Origin: Paractinoplanes bogorensis
Lineage (GTDB): Bacteria; Actinomycetota; Actinomycetes; Mycobacteriales; Micromonosporaceae
NCBI RefSeq assembly: GCF_018829635.1
Contig: NZ_JAHKKG010000001.1
Location: 806,001-870,000 of the forward strand
Length of the DNA stretch: 64,000 nucleotides
Direction of reading: 5' to 3'
Every line of letters begins with the position of its first letter. Positions within the stretch are counted from its first letter, which is position 1. Both the position numbers and the translations under genes were made by a program. The notes beneath the pieces are model-generated. The model saw only the letters and a program-made list of their open reading frames with translations. It did not search any database and was not told where the DNA came from. This document shows, in pieces, positions 28,901 to 36,610 of the stretch.

Positions 28901-30130
28901 TGGGACGGCGGTGGCCGGGAAGTTGTTGCCCCGGGAGAAGTCACTGCTCGACTGCGTTCCGCGGCGCGTGTCCACGTACGCGGAAAGCTTGTCCTGGGGT
29001 CTCGCCGCTGCAACGTCACCGATGGTGATGTCGTCGAACCACGTGCGGAAGCTGGTCGGGCCGCTCGGCTTGTCGTAGCCGACGAGCACGCGGTCGATGG
29101 TCTTGCCCTTGGCCACGGCTCCGATCCGGGACTTCTTGAGGTTCCACTGGCTGGTGTAGAGCGTCTTGCTCTTGCCCTGCTCGGTGGGGCTCACCGTGAT
29201 GCCGTGCTGGTCCTTCGCGTTCAGGCCGGACAGGTAGGTGCCGTCGGTGAAGGCGAGATCGACGGCCGTGTACGTGGCCGGGTTGCTCTGGTCGGCCCGG
29301 TTGAACTCGGGGAACACCAGGTAGCTGAGCTCGGTGTCGTCCTGCACCGCGATGTCGACGTCGAAGACCTTGTTGTACGCGTATCCGCGGCCCTCGGCGG
29401 TGTGCCGCCCGGCGATCTGGAACGCCTTGAGCCCGGTGTAACCCGTGTTGGCCTTGGCCGTCGGCGAGCTGGCCGGACCACCGCCGACCCGGCTCTGCAT
29501 CGGGCCCTCGGCCGGTGGCGTGGTGTTGGCGTCGGCCAGCTCGAGGTCGGCCAGCTGGGTCAGGTTCCCGCTGCCGTGCGCGCTGATGCTGAGCCGATAG
29601 ACCTTGAACGACGCCGGGTTCGCGACCTCGTACGTCTTGGTCTGGAACCGCTCGTCGAACGTCTGCCCGGTCTGCGTGTCGACCGTCGTCCAGCTGCTGC
29701 CGTCGGCCGAACCCTCGAGCGTCCAGTCCTTGGGGTCGCGCTCGGGCGAATCGTTGGCGCTGGTCAGCGCGTATTTGACGACGGTCTTGGCCTCGTCCAG
29801 CGTGTACTGGGCCCAGCTGCTCGGGGTGTCGACCAGCCACTTGGTCGCGGAGTCACCGTCGTTGAGGTTGTTGCCGTTCTCGCCGGAGTTGGGCTCGGCG
29901 TTCACGGCGATCGCGGTGACGTTGCCCCGCAGGCTGCCCGGCATGCCGACGGTCACGGTGCCGTCGACGCCGTTGGCCCGCTCGGTCGTGTCGGTCCAGT
30001 CGGGCTGCGGCTGGCCGGCCTCGAAGCTCGACGCGAAGCCGGGCTCCGCCGCTCGGGCCGGCGATCCCATCATCATCGATCCCACCAGACTCAAGGGCAA
30101 TGCCGCGACTAACCACCGTGGTCGGCGCAT
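25931..30130 (-). CDS. secreted multidomain GH92 family enzyme with Gln at the general-acid position
   Basis: A 1399-aa exported protein. The signal peptide ends in SPARA. A discoidin-like domain spans about 65-200, then an accessory beta domain, the GH92 module from about 375 to 1125 (YVDTRRGTQSSSDFSRGNNF at its start; HVPQDGQGLANLYGG; GDEDNGEMSAWQ near 1018), a second discoidin-like domain and a C-terminal Gly/Val/Thr-rich beta-helix-like region. The motif normally NEPSHH reads SNQPSHHIIYMY near 975, so the general acid Glu is Gln, a change known from mannose-1-phospho-6-mannose uncapping GH92 enzymes. I chose ATG 30130 (AAGGAG 6 nt upstream); further in-frame ATGs lie at 30148 and 30169. 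Confidence 0.88.
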   Translation of the reverse strand: MRRPRWLVAALPLSLVGSMMMGSPARAAEPGFASSFEAGQPQPDWTDTTERANGVDGTVTVGMPGSLRGNVTAIAVNAEPNSGENGNNLNDGDSATKWLVDTPSSWAQYTLDEAKTVVKYALTSANDSPERDPKDWTLEGSADGSSWTTVDTQTGQTFDERFQTKTYEVANPASFKVYRLSISAHGSGNLTQLADLELADANTTPPAEGPMQSRVGGGPASSPTAKANTGYTGLKAFQIAGRHTAEGRGYAYNKVFDVDIAVQDDTELSYLVFPEFNRADQSNPATYTAVDLAFTDGTYLSGLNAKDQHGITVSPTEQGKSKTLYTSQWNLKKSRIGAVAKGKTIDRVLVGYDKPSGPTSFRTWFDDITIGDVAAARPQDKLSAYVDTRRGTQSSSDFSRGNNFPATAVPHGFNFWTPVTDAGSTSWLYQWSRQNNADNKPTIQAFSASHEPSPWMGDRQTFQVMPSTALNPARTARALPFTHDNEVAKPYYYGVTFDNGLKTEFAPTDHAALFKFGFPGDSGNLILDNVNNNAGLTIDAANRSISGWTDVNSGGLSAGWTRMFVYATFDQDVTASGSLATGNRPSTGYVSFGAKTVQMRIATSLISVAQAKHNLDLEIGTDATLESVRDAALAQWEAKMRTIEVEGATEDQLVTLYSNLYRLFLYPNSAFENTGTNETPVYKHTVQSAVTSPASTPTETGAPVKDGKVYVNNGFWDTYRTTWPAYSLLTPKQAGEMVDGFVQQYRDGGWISRWSSPGYANLMVGTSSDVAFADAYGKGVKGFDVEEAYAAAVKNATVTPPNQNVGRKGLASSIFKGYTPSDATGEAMSWAMDGYINDFGIANMASALAEKTGEKRYAEEAEYFRNRAQNYVNMFDKSVGFFQGKSSAGVWRQPSGSYDPRVWGYDYTETNGWNMAFHVPQDGQGLANLYGGKKGLGDKLDEFFSTPETATFPGSYGGTIHEMVEARDVRMGQYGHSNQPSHHIIYMYDYAGQPAKAQKLAREALSRLYLGSEIGQGYPGDEDNGEMSAWQVFSALGLYPLQMGSPQYAVGSPLFKKATVNLENGKKIVINAPGNSATNVYVQDLKINGKSAGTSIPHSALADGAVLDFKMGPNPSTWGADSPPPSLTSGNAVATPLRDLTGPGQGTASVPALVDDTSTTQAGLTGAFTYEFASAGEQATYYTLTSGAAAGADPSSWTVRGSYDGTTWTTIDTRKDQKFDWRLQTRPFKIASPGRYKHYSITVDGGATLAEIELLGKPAPACTTTIADEVSGALTVSSGVTCLAPGATVKGLVTVRNGASVYATGATLKAALTATGAGTVALLGTNVTGFVTATNSGPVSIEGSTVRGIVTLTTGKTSTVVAGNTINGPLTCTGNSPAPVNNGLKNAGSGLRLGQCSKL

Positions 30131-30228
30131 CCGGGCTCCTTCGATCATTCCGCGTAACGTGCGCGACACATCGTTACTGGTAAATCAATCAATGAGCAAG
30201 GGTGAAACGCACACAATCAAGCAACGGA

Positions 30229-30242
30229 TGACATCGATGTCA
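30229..30242. promoter_or_regulatory. LacI-type operator upstream of large GH92 gene
   Basis: Perfect 14-bp palindrome TGACATCGATGTCA centred on CG, about 100 bp before the ATG at 30130. Ten of 14 positions are shared with every other strong site (TGACA-N-CG-N-TGTCA). It lies in the divergent gap between the GH92 and PhzF-like genes. Confidence 0.7.
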
Positions 30243-30343
30243 GGGCGAGCCTTGTGTCCCGTTCTAGCCCGCGTTATGGTCACTTCGGGCGGCCAGGCGA
30301 CTCGGCGCTCGTGTTCGAACTTGTGCGATCCAGGGGAGCGGTC

Positions 30344-31159
30344 GTGAAGGTCGCCGTGGTGCGCGCGTGCCGCCGCGACGGCACCGGCGGCAGCCCCACC
30401 GCGGTCCTCTGCCACGGCGACGCCCCACCCGACCTGCCGTCCCGCTGCCGCCTGGCGTCCCGCGTCGGCGCCTCGCACACGGTGGTCGTCTCGGGCCTGG
30501 CGTCGGGCGTGGTCGACCTGCGCTTCTACACCGCCGAGGGCGAACTGCCGGCCTGCGGCCACGGCACGGTCGCCGCCCTGGCGTTCCTGGCCGACCGGGC
30601 CGGTGTCGCCGACTTCGAGGTCCACCTGCGCGTCGGCAGCCGCATCCTGCCCGGCCGGGTCGATGGCCGGCTGGCCGTCTTCGAGGAACCGCGGGTCGCC
30701 CTGCGCCTGCCGACCGCCGGCGAGCTGGACGCCGTGCTGCCCGCGCTGGGCCTGTGGCCGCTGACGGTCGGCGTGCTGGCCGCCTCGACCGGCCGCTGGC
30801 GACTGCTGATCCCGGTCGACTCGCGGGAGGCGTTGGCCGCGCTGAACCCCGACCCGTTCCGCCTGCGCGACGCAACCGAGCGACGGGGCCTGCTCGGCTG
30901 CTACGTCTACACCCGGCCCGACGACACGGGCCGGGCGGCGGCCCGCATGTTCGCCCCCGCGATCGGCGTGCCCGAGGACGCCGCCAACGCCAACAGCACC
31001 GCCTGCCTGGCCGCGGCCATACCCGGCCGCGAACTGACCGTGGACATGGGCGACGCCCTGGGCCACCCGTCCACGATCGTGGCGGTGGCCCGCCCGTACG
31101 GCATCGTCGAGGTGGGCGGCGAGGCCACCGTCACCGACTACATCGACCTCAGACCCTGA
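30344..31159 (+). CDS. PhzF-family isomerase/epimerase-like protein
   Basis: A 271-aa protein with the duplicated diaminopimelate-epimerase-like fold of the PhzF family. Signatures are GTGGSPTAVL near residue 15 (GNPxxV-like loop), FYTAEGELPACGHGTVAALAF near 60-80, and the second-half loop ANANSTACLAA. PhzF uses a Glu and Asp for proton transfer; the Glu here is likely the one in AEGE. The substrate is unknown and no phenazine genes are near. The GTG at 30344 has AGGGGAG 5 nt upstream. Its 3' end overlaps the convergent neighbour by 22 nt. Confidence 0.75.
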   Translation: MKVAVVRACRRDGTGGSPTAVLCHGDAPPDLPSRCRLASRVGASHTVVVSGLASGVVDLRFYTAEGELPACGHGTVAALAFLADRAGVADFEVHLRVGSRILPGRVDGRLAVFEEPRVALRLPTAGELDAVLPALGLWPLTVGVLAASTGRWRLLIPVDSREALAALNPDPFRLRDATERRGLLGCYVYTRPDDTGRAAARMFAPAIGVPEDAANANSTACLAAAIPGRELTVDMGDALGHPSTIVAVARPYGIVEVGGEATVTDYIDLRP

Positions 31160-31656
31160 CCGTCCCGCACCTGCTCGAGATCCAGCCGATAGCCGATCAA
31201 CCTCCGCACGGGGTCGAACCGGATGGCGGTCACGTCCTCGCGCCGGCCCGTTCCGAGCTCCAGCCGGACGATCCGGCGTACGTGCCACCGCCGTTCGGCG
31301 CGCTGCCGCAGCTCGTCCGTGGGCTCGTACAGGTCGGTCTCGTAATACTCGGCGATGCTGAGTTCGCCCCGTACCCGGACCCACGCCCCGGACGGCGGAA
31401 GTGGCTGGGCGGCCTCACTGACGTAGATGCCGAGCCCGTTCACGTCGAGCATCCACCCGTCGGGCCAGCTGCTCTCCACCGCGACGACCCGTCCGACCAG
31501 GTCATCACCGTGCCGCTGGCCGTCGCCGGGCGCGTCGAGCACGGCCCGGTCGTGGCACTGCAGCGCGAGAGCCATCTCGACCACCCCACCGACCTCGGCC
31601 CGGAAGTCGTCACTACCGACGACATGGTCGGGAACGAACACCTCACGCCACAGCAT
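31138..31656 (-). CDS. hypothetical protein
   Basis: A 172-aa soluble protein I do not recognise. It has beta-rich stretches such as VVAVESSWPDGWMLDVNGLGIYV and WVRVRGELSIAEYYETDLY and no membrane segment. I place the start at ATG 31656 (MLWREVFVPDHVV) because coding character fades upstream; GGAGG directly abuts the ATG, too close for a normal ribosome-binding site. The 3' end overlaps the PhzF-like gene on the other strand. Confidence 0.55.
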   Translation of the reverse strand: MLWREVFVPDHVVGSDDFRAEVGGVVEMALALQCHDRAVLDAPGDGQRHGDDLVGRVVAVESSWPDGWMLDVNGLGIYVSEAAQPLPPSGAWVRVRGELSIAEYYETDLYEPTDELRQRAERRWHVRRIVRLELGTGRREDVTAIRFDPVRRLIGYRLDLEQVRDGQGLRSM

Positions 31657-31784
31657 CCTCCGATCATCCCGGCCCGGTCCGGGCCGGTGCGGTAAAACCT
31701 GATGATCTCGCCGGGACGCCGTCAGCTCTTTTCGGAGGCCGGCCGGCTCCTCGTTCTTCGAGGTCGACCGGATGGCTTCGGCGG

Positions 31785-32909
31785 TCAGAAGTCCCGGGAG
31801 TCGTCGAACCACGTGTTCGCAGCGGTGGTCAGGTCGCCGAGCGGCGTTGCGGTCGTCAACAAGTGGACGGCGACCGCGGCGTCCTCCCGCTCGGTTGTCT
31901 CGATGCTGGGCAGGCCGTTGATCGTGTGGACGAAACCCCGTACCGCGTCCTCAATCGTCGCCTCGGTGGTCGCGTCGCGGATCGTGGTCTCGGCGGCCCG
32001 GAAGGCCTTGACCGCGACGCGCGCGGACCGGGCCGGCCACCCGGCGAACGGCAGGCCGTACTCGGTGGCGAACCACTCCGGGGTGCGCAGCTTGGACACC
32101 GAGGAGTGGCGCCACGGGCGGTCCAGGCCGCGTAACTCGGTGCGCAGCCGCTTGCCGTCCCGGTCGCCCACGTTCCACGCGATCAGGTGGGTCAGCTCCG
32201 GCCACGACGCCAGCGGTGCCAGGCCCGGCAACTCCGGCACGTAACGCAACTGCAGCGAGTCCAGGCTCGACAACGCGGTCAGGGCGTCGAGGCCGGTGAG
32301 GCTGCCAGACAGTTCGAGGTGGCGCAGGCCGGGGAACTGCAGCAGGCCGGCGCAGTCGAACGGTTGCCGCAGCGGAGGCACCGACACCGCGACCGACGTC
32401 GCGCCGGCCAGGGCGGGCAGGGCCGGCAGCGCGTACGGCCGGTCCGGCGCGACCACGGTGTCCGGATGAAAGCGCAGTGCGGGACACGGTGCGCCCGGCG
32501 CGAGCGACGGTGTGAGCAGGCTGATGTCACCGGCCGCCGCGAACCGTCCGGCCGGCAGCACCAGACGCACGGGACCGCGGCGCAGGGTGATGGTCAGGTC
32601 GTGAATGTCGGCGTCGCCGGCGTCCAGATCGTGCGCGGCGTGCGGAGTCCACGCGAAGCCCTCGATCGGGCGGCGACCCGCCCACGCGACCCAGCCGGTG
32701 TCGTCGCCCTCGTAGGCGAACCAGCGCGGCCACGGCGACCCCGCGGGAGTGGTGAAAGTGTCGAAGACGCTCCAGTCCAGCCGGTCGTCCGGCGCCACCG
32801 GGAGGTCCGAGCGCGCGTCGCCGAGCGAGCAACTGCCGACGCCGGGCCGGCGGATCAGGCGGTGGCTGTCCGGGCCGGTCAGCGAGAGGACGGCATCGTC
32901 GCCAGCCAT
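31785..32909 (-). CDS. hypothetical protein with leucine-rich-repeat-like segment
   Basis: A 374-aa protein. The central part (about 185-255) reads as two or three degenerate leucine-rich repeats (FPGLRHLELSGSLTGLDAL, LSSLDSLQLRYVPELPGL). The C-terminal 120 residues are helical. Trp-rich segments (WSVFDTF, WPRWFAYEGDDTGWVAWAG) mark the N-terminal part. The ATG at 32909 lies inside the end of the upstream P-loop gene (31-nt overlap) and has GGAGG about 6 nt before it, so translation is probably coupled. Function unknown; a ligand- or protein-binding role is plausible. Confidence 0.65.
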   Translation of the reverse strand: MAGDDAVLSLTGPDSHRLIRRPGVGSCSLGDARSDLPVAPDDRLDWSVFDTFTTPAGSPWPRWFAYEGDDTGWVAWAGRRPIEGFAWTPHAAHDLDAGDADIHDLTITLRRGPVRLVLPAGRFAAAGDISLLTPSLAPGAPCPALRFHPDTVVAPDRPYALPALPALAGATSVAVSVPPLRQPFDCAGLLQFPGLRHLELSGSLTGLDALTALSSLDSLQLRYVPELPGLAPLASWPELTHLIAWNVGDRDGKRLRTELRGLDRPWRHSSVSKLRTPEWFATEYGLPFAGWPARSARVAVKAFRAAETTIRDATTEATIEDAVRGFVHTINGLPSIETTEREDAAVAVHLLTTATPLGDLTTAANTWFDDSRDF

Positions 32910-33406
32910 GTCTCCACCTCCCTGGGGGAACGCAGCAGCACGGTTTCCGGGAAGTCGGGACTGGCGTGCCACAGACGCATCCGGCGGCGTTTGCGGCCGA
33001 ACGACTTCACGTGGAAGACCAGCATCGACTCGCGGTCGAGGAAGGCTCCCCGCCACGTCTCGTAGTTGCCGTTGCAGATCGAGGTGTGCCGCACGATGTT
33101 GGTGACCGTGCGGCGCAGCAGGCGGCTCCACGAACGCCAGCGCGGCAGATCGAGCCCGACGATCAGGTCGGCCCGCTCCAGGGCCAGGTCGTGCCACATC
33201 CCGTACGCCGCGTCGATCACCCACTCGTCGGCGGCCAGCAGGTCGCGGATGATGTCGCGCTGTTCCGCCTCGGGCACCGGCACCCAGCCGGGACGCCAGG
33301 TCAGGTCGTCGATCGGGTGGTAGGGCAGGCCGAGCCGGGCGCCGACCCGGGCCGCCAGCGTCGACTTGCCGGAGCCGGTCACCCCGTAGATCAGGATCCG
33401 TTGCAC
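32879..33406 (-). CDS. P-loop kinase-like protein (topology modulation/FlaR family)
   Basis: A 175-aa NTPase with Walker A GVTGSGKS at residues 8-15 right after the first strand, a PIDDLTWRPGWVPVP segment and an Asp in DLIVGLDLPRW near 82-88. This is the pattern of adenylate-kinase-like proteins annotated as DNA topology modulation protein or FlaR; the true substrate is not established. The GTG start is 6 nt after TATCGT (33413-33418), so the mRNA is probably leaderless. It is first of a two-gene unit with the repeat protein. Confidence 0.75.
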   Translation of the reverse strand: MQRILIYGVTGSGKSTLAARVGARLGLPYHPIDDLTWRPGWVPVPEAEQRDIIRDLLAADEWVIDAAYGMWHDLALERADLIVGLDLPRWRSWSRLLRRTVTNIVRHTSICNGNYETWRGAFLDRESMLVFHVKSFGRKRRRMRLWHASPDFPETVLLRSPREVETWLATMPSSR

Positions 33407-33410
33407 GGTC

Positions 33411-34058
33411 TCACGATAGGAGACCGTCTTCGAACGCGACGATCACCAGCTGGACACGGTCCCGTACGCCGAGTTTGGCGATCGCCCGGGTGATGTGCGT
33501 CTTGGCGGTCAGCGGGCTGATCACCAGCTCCCGGGCGATCTCCTCATTGGACAGGCCGGTCGCGACCAGCCGTACCACCTCGCGTTCGCGCTCGGTCAGC
33601 ACGGCCAGCCGGTCGCCGCCGGCCGGAGCCGCGACCGGGCGGTGCGCGAACTGGCCCACCACCCGCCGGGTGACGCTGGGGGAGAGCAGCGCGTCGCCCG
33701 CCGCCACCACCCGGACCGCCTGGCGCAGACCGTCCGGGCCGACCTCCTTGGTCAGGAAGCCGCTGGCCCCGGCGGCCAGCGCCGCGAACACGTACTCGTC
33801 GGTCTCGAACGTGGTCAGGATGATCACGCGGCACGGCAGGCCCTCGGTCCGGATCGTGCGGGTGGCGGCGATCCCGTCCAGGCCGGGCATCCGGATGTCC
33901 ATCAGGATCACGTCGGGGCGCAGGGCGCGGGCCGTACGGACGGCCTCGTCGCCGGTGGAGGCCTCGCCGACGACCGTGATCTCCTTGTCGCGCCGGAGCA
34001 GGCTGCGGAACCCGGCCCGGACGAGATGCTGGTCGTCGGCGAGAAGAACCGAGATCAT
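33411..34058 (-). CDS. NarL/LuxR-family response regulator
   Basis: A 215-aa two-component regulator. The receiver domain has acidic residues D8 and D9, phospho-acceptor D54 (VILMDIRMPG), Thr in ILTTFETDEY and Lys in GFLTKEVGP. The C-terminal LuxR-type HTH is LTEREREVVRLVATGLSNEE. The ATG overlaps the stop of the upstream histidine kinase by ATGA, so the pair is coupled. Targets are not evident; no transporter is cotranscribed, unlike the second pair at 54940. Confidence 0.9.
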   Translation of the reverse strand: MISVLLADDQHLVRAGFRSLLRRDKEITVVGEASTGDEAVRTARALRPDVILMDIRMPGLDGIAATRTIRTEGLPCRVIILTTFETDEYVFAALAAGASGFLTKEVGPDGLRQAVRVVAAGDALLSPSVTRRVVGQFAHRPVAAPAGGDRLAVLTEREREVVRLVATGLSNEEIARELVISPLTAKTHITRAIAKLGVRDRVQLVIVAFEDGLLS

Positions 34059-35221
34059 TCGCGGGCACCGAAGGGGATCGTCGCCCGTACGGCGAAACCG
34101 GTCTTGCCCGCACCCGCCGTGAGTGCCCCGCCCAGCGCGGCCACCCGCTCGCGCATGCCCGCGATCCCGTTACCGTCGACCACTTCGCCCGGGGAATCGC
34201 CGTCGTCCTGCACGTCGACGACGACACTGGTCGGGGCGTAGCGCAACGTGATCACGACCCGTGAGGCCCCGGCGTGCCGCACCGTGTTGGTCAGCGCCTC
34301 CTGCACCACGCGATAGACCGCCGTCGCGACCGGGGCCGGCACTTCCGCCCGCTCCCCGAACTCGTTCACCGATACCGTCAGCCCGGCCCCGCGCACCTGA
34401 TCGGCCAGCCGCTCGACCGAGTCCAGGCCCTCCACCGGCTCCGACGTCCCACCTTCGCGCAGCACGTCGACGAGCGATTTCAGATCAGACATGGCCTTTC
34501 CCCGTACGTCCTGAGCCAGCCGGAGAGACGACCGCGCCTCCTCGGGATCGGAGTCGAAGGCGTCGAGCGCGACGTTGAGATGCACGCCCACCACGGCCAG
34601 CGTGTGGGAGACGACGTCGTGCAGATCGCGGGCGATGCCGACCCGTTCCTCGGCCCGTCGCCGCCGCGCCTCGAGTTCCCGTTCGTGCTGGTCGGCCTCG
34701 AGCCGCAGGGCCATCTCGTTCTGCCAGCGGCGGGTGTTCAGATAGGCCGTCGTGCCGGCCAGCACCGCGGCCAGCCACAGCGCGTCGCCGCCGACGTGGG
34801 CGAGGGCCCAGTCGCCGCTGTGGTCGAGATTGACGAAGCCGTCCCAGGCGGCGCCGTAGGCCAGCGCCAGCCCGCCCGCGATCGCGGCGAACCGGAGCCG
34901 GCCGGCCAGCACGACGGCCACGAACGCGGCGGTGGCGGGCCAGACCCAGCCCGAGCCGACGAGATCCGACCCGCGCAGGCCGATCACGAACAGGAGCGAG
35001 AGCACCAGGACCGTACGGGGAAAGCGGTTGAGGAAGAAGGCCAGGATCGCCAGCCAGGCCGCCAGCGAGATCGTCATGATGGTGTCGGTGTTGCCGCCGG
35101 TGATCGCGAGCCCGGCGGGCACACCGACCAGGGTCAGGGCCGGAGCGAGGTATCTGTTCATGGCCGGGACGCTATGGCCGGTCGGGGTGGTGGCACGTCG
35201 TCTCGGAGCGGACACTTCCAT
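34055..35221 (-). CDS. sensor histidine kinase (HisKA_3 type)
   Basis: A protein of about 388 residues with four or five membrane segments in the first 150 positions, a short coiled linker (ADQHERELEARRRRAEERV), the dimerisation/phospho-His box IARDLHDVVSHTLAVVGVHL and a HATPase_c domain (VVQEALTNTVRHAG, VVDVQDDG, GIAGMRERV). It phosphorylates the coupled regulator downstream. I prefer the ATG at 35221 because GGGAGG lies 5 nt upstream; an ATG at 35161 directly before the first membrane segment has no such site and is the alternative. Confidence 0.85.
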   Translation of the reverse strand: MEVSAPRRRATTPTGHSVPAMNRYLAPALTLVGVPAGLAITGGNTDTIMTISLAAWLAILAFFLNRFPRTVLVLSLLFVIGLRGSDLVGSGWVWPATAAFVAVVLAGRLRFAAIAGGLALAYGAAWDGFVNLDHSGDWALAHVGGDALWLAAVLAGTTAYLNTRRWQNEMALRLEADQHERELEARRRRAEERVGIARDLHDVVSHTLAVVGVHLNVALDAFDSDPEEARSSLRLAQDVRGKAMSDLKSLVDVLREGGTSEPVEGLDSVERLADQVRGAGLTVSVNEFGERAEVPAPVATAVYRVVQEALTNTVRHAGASRVVITLRYAPTSVVVDVQDDGDSPGEVVDGNGIAGMRERVAALGGALTAGAGKTGFAVRATIPFGARE

Positions 35222-35275
35222 CGACGCCTCCCGACTACCCGCGTGCACCAGATGGAGTATCCCCGCCATTAGGGT

Positions 35276-35812
35276 GTGCGTGTGACCGCCGCGGAACTGC
35301 TGGCCGCTTCCGGCCGCTTCTCCCTCACCCCCGGACTCACCGACGCGGAGCTCTCCGCCATCGAGCGCGAGTTCGAGTTCACCTTCGCCGACGACCATCG
35401 CGCCTTCCTGGCCGCCGTCGTGCCGACCGGTCGCGGCTGGCCGGATTGGCGTTCGCCCGACCGTTCGGTTCTGCGCGAGCGGCTGGCCTGGCCGGTCGAG
35501 GGCGTGCTGTTCGACGTCGAGACCAACAATTTCTGGTACGAGGGTTGGGGTCCCCGCCCCCCTGTGGTCGCCCAAGCCGTCGCGGCCGCCCGGTTCTCGC
35601 TGATGACGGTGCCGCGCCTGGTCCCGGTCTATTCGCACCGGTTCCTGCCCGCCGCCACGAACGGTCACCCGGTCCTCTCGGTCTATCAGACCGACATCAT
35701 CTTCTACGGCAACGACCTGACCGACTGGCTGAACCGCGAGTTCGGCCTGGGCACCGCGGCGTCCGGCGATCCTCGCGCCTTCGCTCCGTTCTGGCGTGAC
35801 CTGACGGGTTGA
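35276..35812 (+). CDS. SMI1/KNR4 (SUKH)-like protein
   Basis: A protein of about 178 residues. The opening LTDAELSAIEREFEFTFADDHRAFLAAVVPTG is the classic SUKH-fold start (helix, then FPxDYRxFL), followed by FDVETNNFWYEGWGPRP, VPVYSHRFLPA and VLSVYQTDIIFYGNDLTDWL. SUKH proteins often act as immunity proteins in toxin systems or as stand-alone regulators; no toxin gene is adjacent. GTG 35276 and 35282 are both possible starts. It is divergent from the histidine kinase gene. Confidence 0.75.
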   Translation: MRVTAAELLAASGRFSLTPGLTDAELSAIEREFEFTFADDHRAFLAAVVPTGRGWPDWRSPDRSVLRERLAWPVEGVLFDVETNNFWYEGWGPRPPVVAQAVAAARFSLMTVPRLVPVYSHRFLPAATNGHPVLSVYQTDIIFYGNDLTDWLNREFGLGTAASGDPRAFAPFWRDLTG

Positions 35813-35816
35813 CGAC

Positions 35817-35836
35817 ATGCAGGTAATTGCCTGCAT
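35817..35836. promoter_or_regulatory. putative ArsR-type autoregulatory operator and promoter
   Basis: Inverted repeat with 7-bp arms ATGCAGG and CCTGCAT around TAATTG. It overlaps the likely -10 CATAAT at 35834-35839, which is 6 nt before the GTG of the ArsR-fusion gene. Position over the core promoter suits autorepression. Confidence 0.55.
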
Positions 35837-35845
35837 AATGATCGG

Positions 35846-36610
35846 GTGAGCCTGGACCCGGTCTTCAAGGCGCTCGCCGACCCGACCCGGCGACTGCTGC
35901 TCGACCGTCTGCGCGAACAGAACGGCCAGACGCTGGGCGAGCTGTGCGAGCGGCTGAACATGGCTCGCCAGTCCGCCACCCAGCATCTCGACGTGCTGCA
36001 ACGGGCCAACCTGGTGACCGTCGTGCGGCGGGGGCGCGAGCGTCTGCACTACCTGAACCCGGTGCCGATCCACGAGATCGAGGACCGCTGGATCGCCGGT
36101 TTCGACCGCCCACGCCTGCAGGTGCTGAGCGCCATCAAACAACAGGCCGAGGAGTACGCCATGACTGTGCCCGATTACGTGTACGTCACCTACATCCGAG
36201 CCGGAGCCACCGAGGTGTGGAAGGCGCTGACCGACGCCGACCTGACCGCCCGCTGGTGGGGACACGCCAACGTCAGCGACTGGCAGCCCGGCTCGACCTG
36301 GGAGCATCGGCGGGTCGACGACCCCGGCGTGGCCGACGTGACCGGCCGGGTGATCGAGTCCGACCCGCCGACCCGCCTGGTGATCACCTTTGAGGACGAC
36401 CCGTCCGCGGCCCGGGAGCCGTCGGTCGTCACCTTTCTCGTGGAGGCGTACGGGGAAATCGTCCGTCTCACCGTGACCCACGAGAAGCTGGCCAACGCCG
36501 ACCAGCGGGGCGGCATCTCGCGCGGCTGGCCCGCCGTGCTGGCCAACCTGAAGTCGCTGCTCGAAACCGGCGAGACCCTGCCGCAGAACCCGTGGGAGAT
36601 GCACCGATGA
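35846..36610 (+). CDS. ArsR-family HTH fused to SRPBCC (AHSA1-like) domain
   Basis: A 254-aa fusion. Residues 1-95 are an ArsR winged helix (FKALADPTRRLLLDRLREQ, then NMARQSATQHLDVLQRANLV, then the wing VVRRGRERLHYLNP). Residues about 110-245 are an SRPBCC/AHSA1 domain (VYVTYIRAGATEVWKALTDADLTARWWGH). No ArsR-type metal Cys motif is seen, so the SRPBCC pocket probably binds the inducer. These domains are usually separate adjacent genes; here they are joined. The transcript looks leaderless, and the stop overlaps the DinB-like gene as ATGA. Confidence 0.85.
   Translation: MSLDPVFKALADPTRRLLLDRLREQNGQTLGELCERLNMARQSATQHLDVLQRANLVTVVRRGRERLHYLNPVPIHEIEDRWIAGFDRPRLQVLSAIKQQAEEYAMTVPDYVYVTYIRAGATEVWKALTDADLTARWWGHANVSDWQPGSTWEHRRVDDPGVADVTGRVIESDPPTRLVITFEDDPSAAREPSVVTFLVEAYGEIVRLTVTHEKLANADQRGGISRGWPAVLANLKSLLETGETLPQNPWEMHR

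Noticed and set aside
28079..30112. A 677-codon plus-strand open frame opposite the large GH92 gene
   Set aside because: Shadow of third-position GC bias; no motifs and no plausible start signals.
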